NCBI GenBank assembly: GCA_002440065.1
Contig: DJRK01000091.1
Span: 1-5,708, forward strand
From: Atopobium sp. UBA6362
GTDB lineage: Bacteria > Actinomycetota > Coriobacteriia > Coriobacteriales > Atopobiaceae
DNA: 5,708 nt
Direction of reading: 5' to 3'
The notes below the pieces were generated by a model that ran no database searches, was not told the origin of the DNA, and saw only the letters and a program-made list of their open reading frames with translations. Each line of letters begins with the position of its first letter. Position 1 is the first letter of the stretch. A program made the translations under genes and the position numbers. This document shows positions 5,646-5,708 of this stretch, one piece after another.

Positions 5646-5708
5646 CTAAGAAAGGCGCTCGATCAAGGCATTTGTCACGGCGAGGCAGTCGGCGACGACC
5701 TTGTAGGA
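5646..5708 (-). CDS. C-terminal end of an unidentified protein, cut by the right window edge
   Basis: On the minus strand the frame from the right edge reads 20 codons and then TAG at 5646-5648. The peptide VVADCLAVTNALIERLS near its end looks like a C-terminal amphipathic helix, and 16 of 20 third positions are G or C, as in the other genes here. The fragment is too short to name. It would run convergently toward pdxT with the long palindrome between them. A competing reading is a plus-strand ORF starting at ATG 5637 with GAGGG upstream (5626-5630), open to the edge, but its codon use is less typical. The stretch 5618-5645 shows no feature. Confidence 0.5.
   Translation of the reverse strand, partial: SYKVVADCLAVTNALIERLS

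Overview
This is a GC-rich bacterial window with tightly packed genes and strong C/G preference at third codon positions. The layout is a PdxR regulator divergent from pdxST, next to a BspA-type leucine-rich-repeat (LRR) surface protein. This would fit a high-GC Gram-positive host such as an anaerobic actinobacterium of the Coriobacteriia. The taxon is inferred from gene content and GC only; no rRNA or other marker gene is present.

The left half, read leftward on the minus strand, holds three genes in line. A MocR-type vitamin B6 regulator (pdxR, 2445-3881) comes first, then a DJ-1/PfpI-family protein (1757-2344, using the start that has a ribosome binding site), then a large secreted BspA-type LRR protein (1-1699). 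The LRR gene stays open to the left edge, so its C-terminus is missing. The gaps between these genes are 100 and 57 bases.

On the plus strand, pdxS (4015-4911) and pdxT (4911-5498) form a two-gene operon overlapping by one base. They encode the synthase and glutaminase subunits of the DXP-independent pyridoxal 5'-phosphate (PLP) synthase. All the key catalytic residues can be located. The 133-base gap between pdxR and pdxS is rich in repeats: three copies of a TCTGG..TTG element on the pdxR side, and two direct plus one inverted AGTTGG-type half-sites on the pdxS side. These are the best candidates for PdxR operators. The logic expected from the family is that PdxR senses PLP and controls pdxST and possibly itself.

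Downstream of pdxT there is a nearly perfect 54-base palindrome (5564-5617). Beyond it lies the last 20 codons of an unidentified minus-strand gene entering from the right edge. The palindrome therefore sits between two convergent genes, where it may stop transcription from both sides or be a small palindromic repeat element.

Nothing here amounts to a clearly new system. The core is a well-known B6 synthesis and regulation locus. The most interesting items are the operator-like repeat cluster, the long palindrome, an insertion and a short C-terminus in PdxR, and the DJ-1/PfpI gene lying directly downstream of pdxR.
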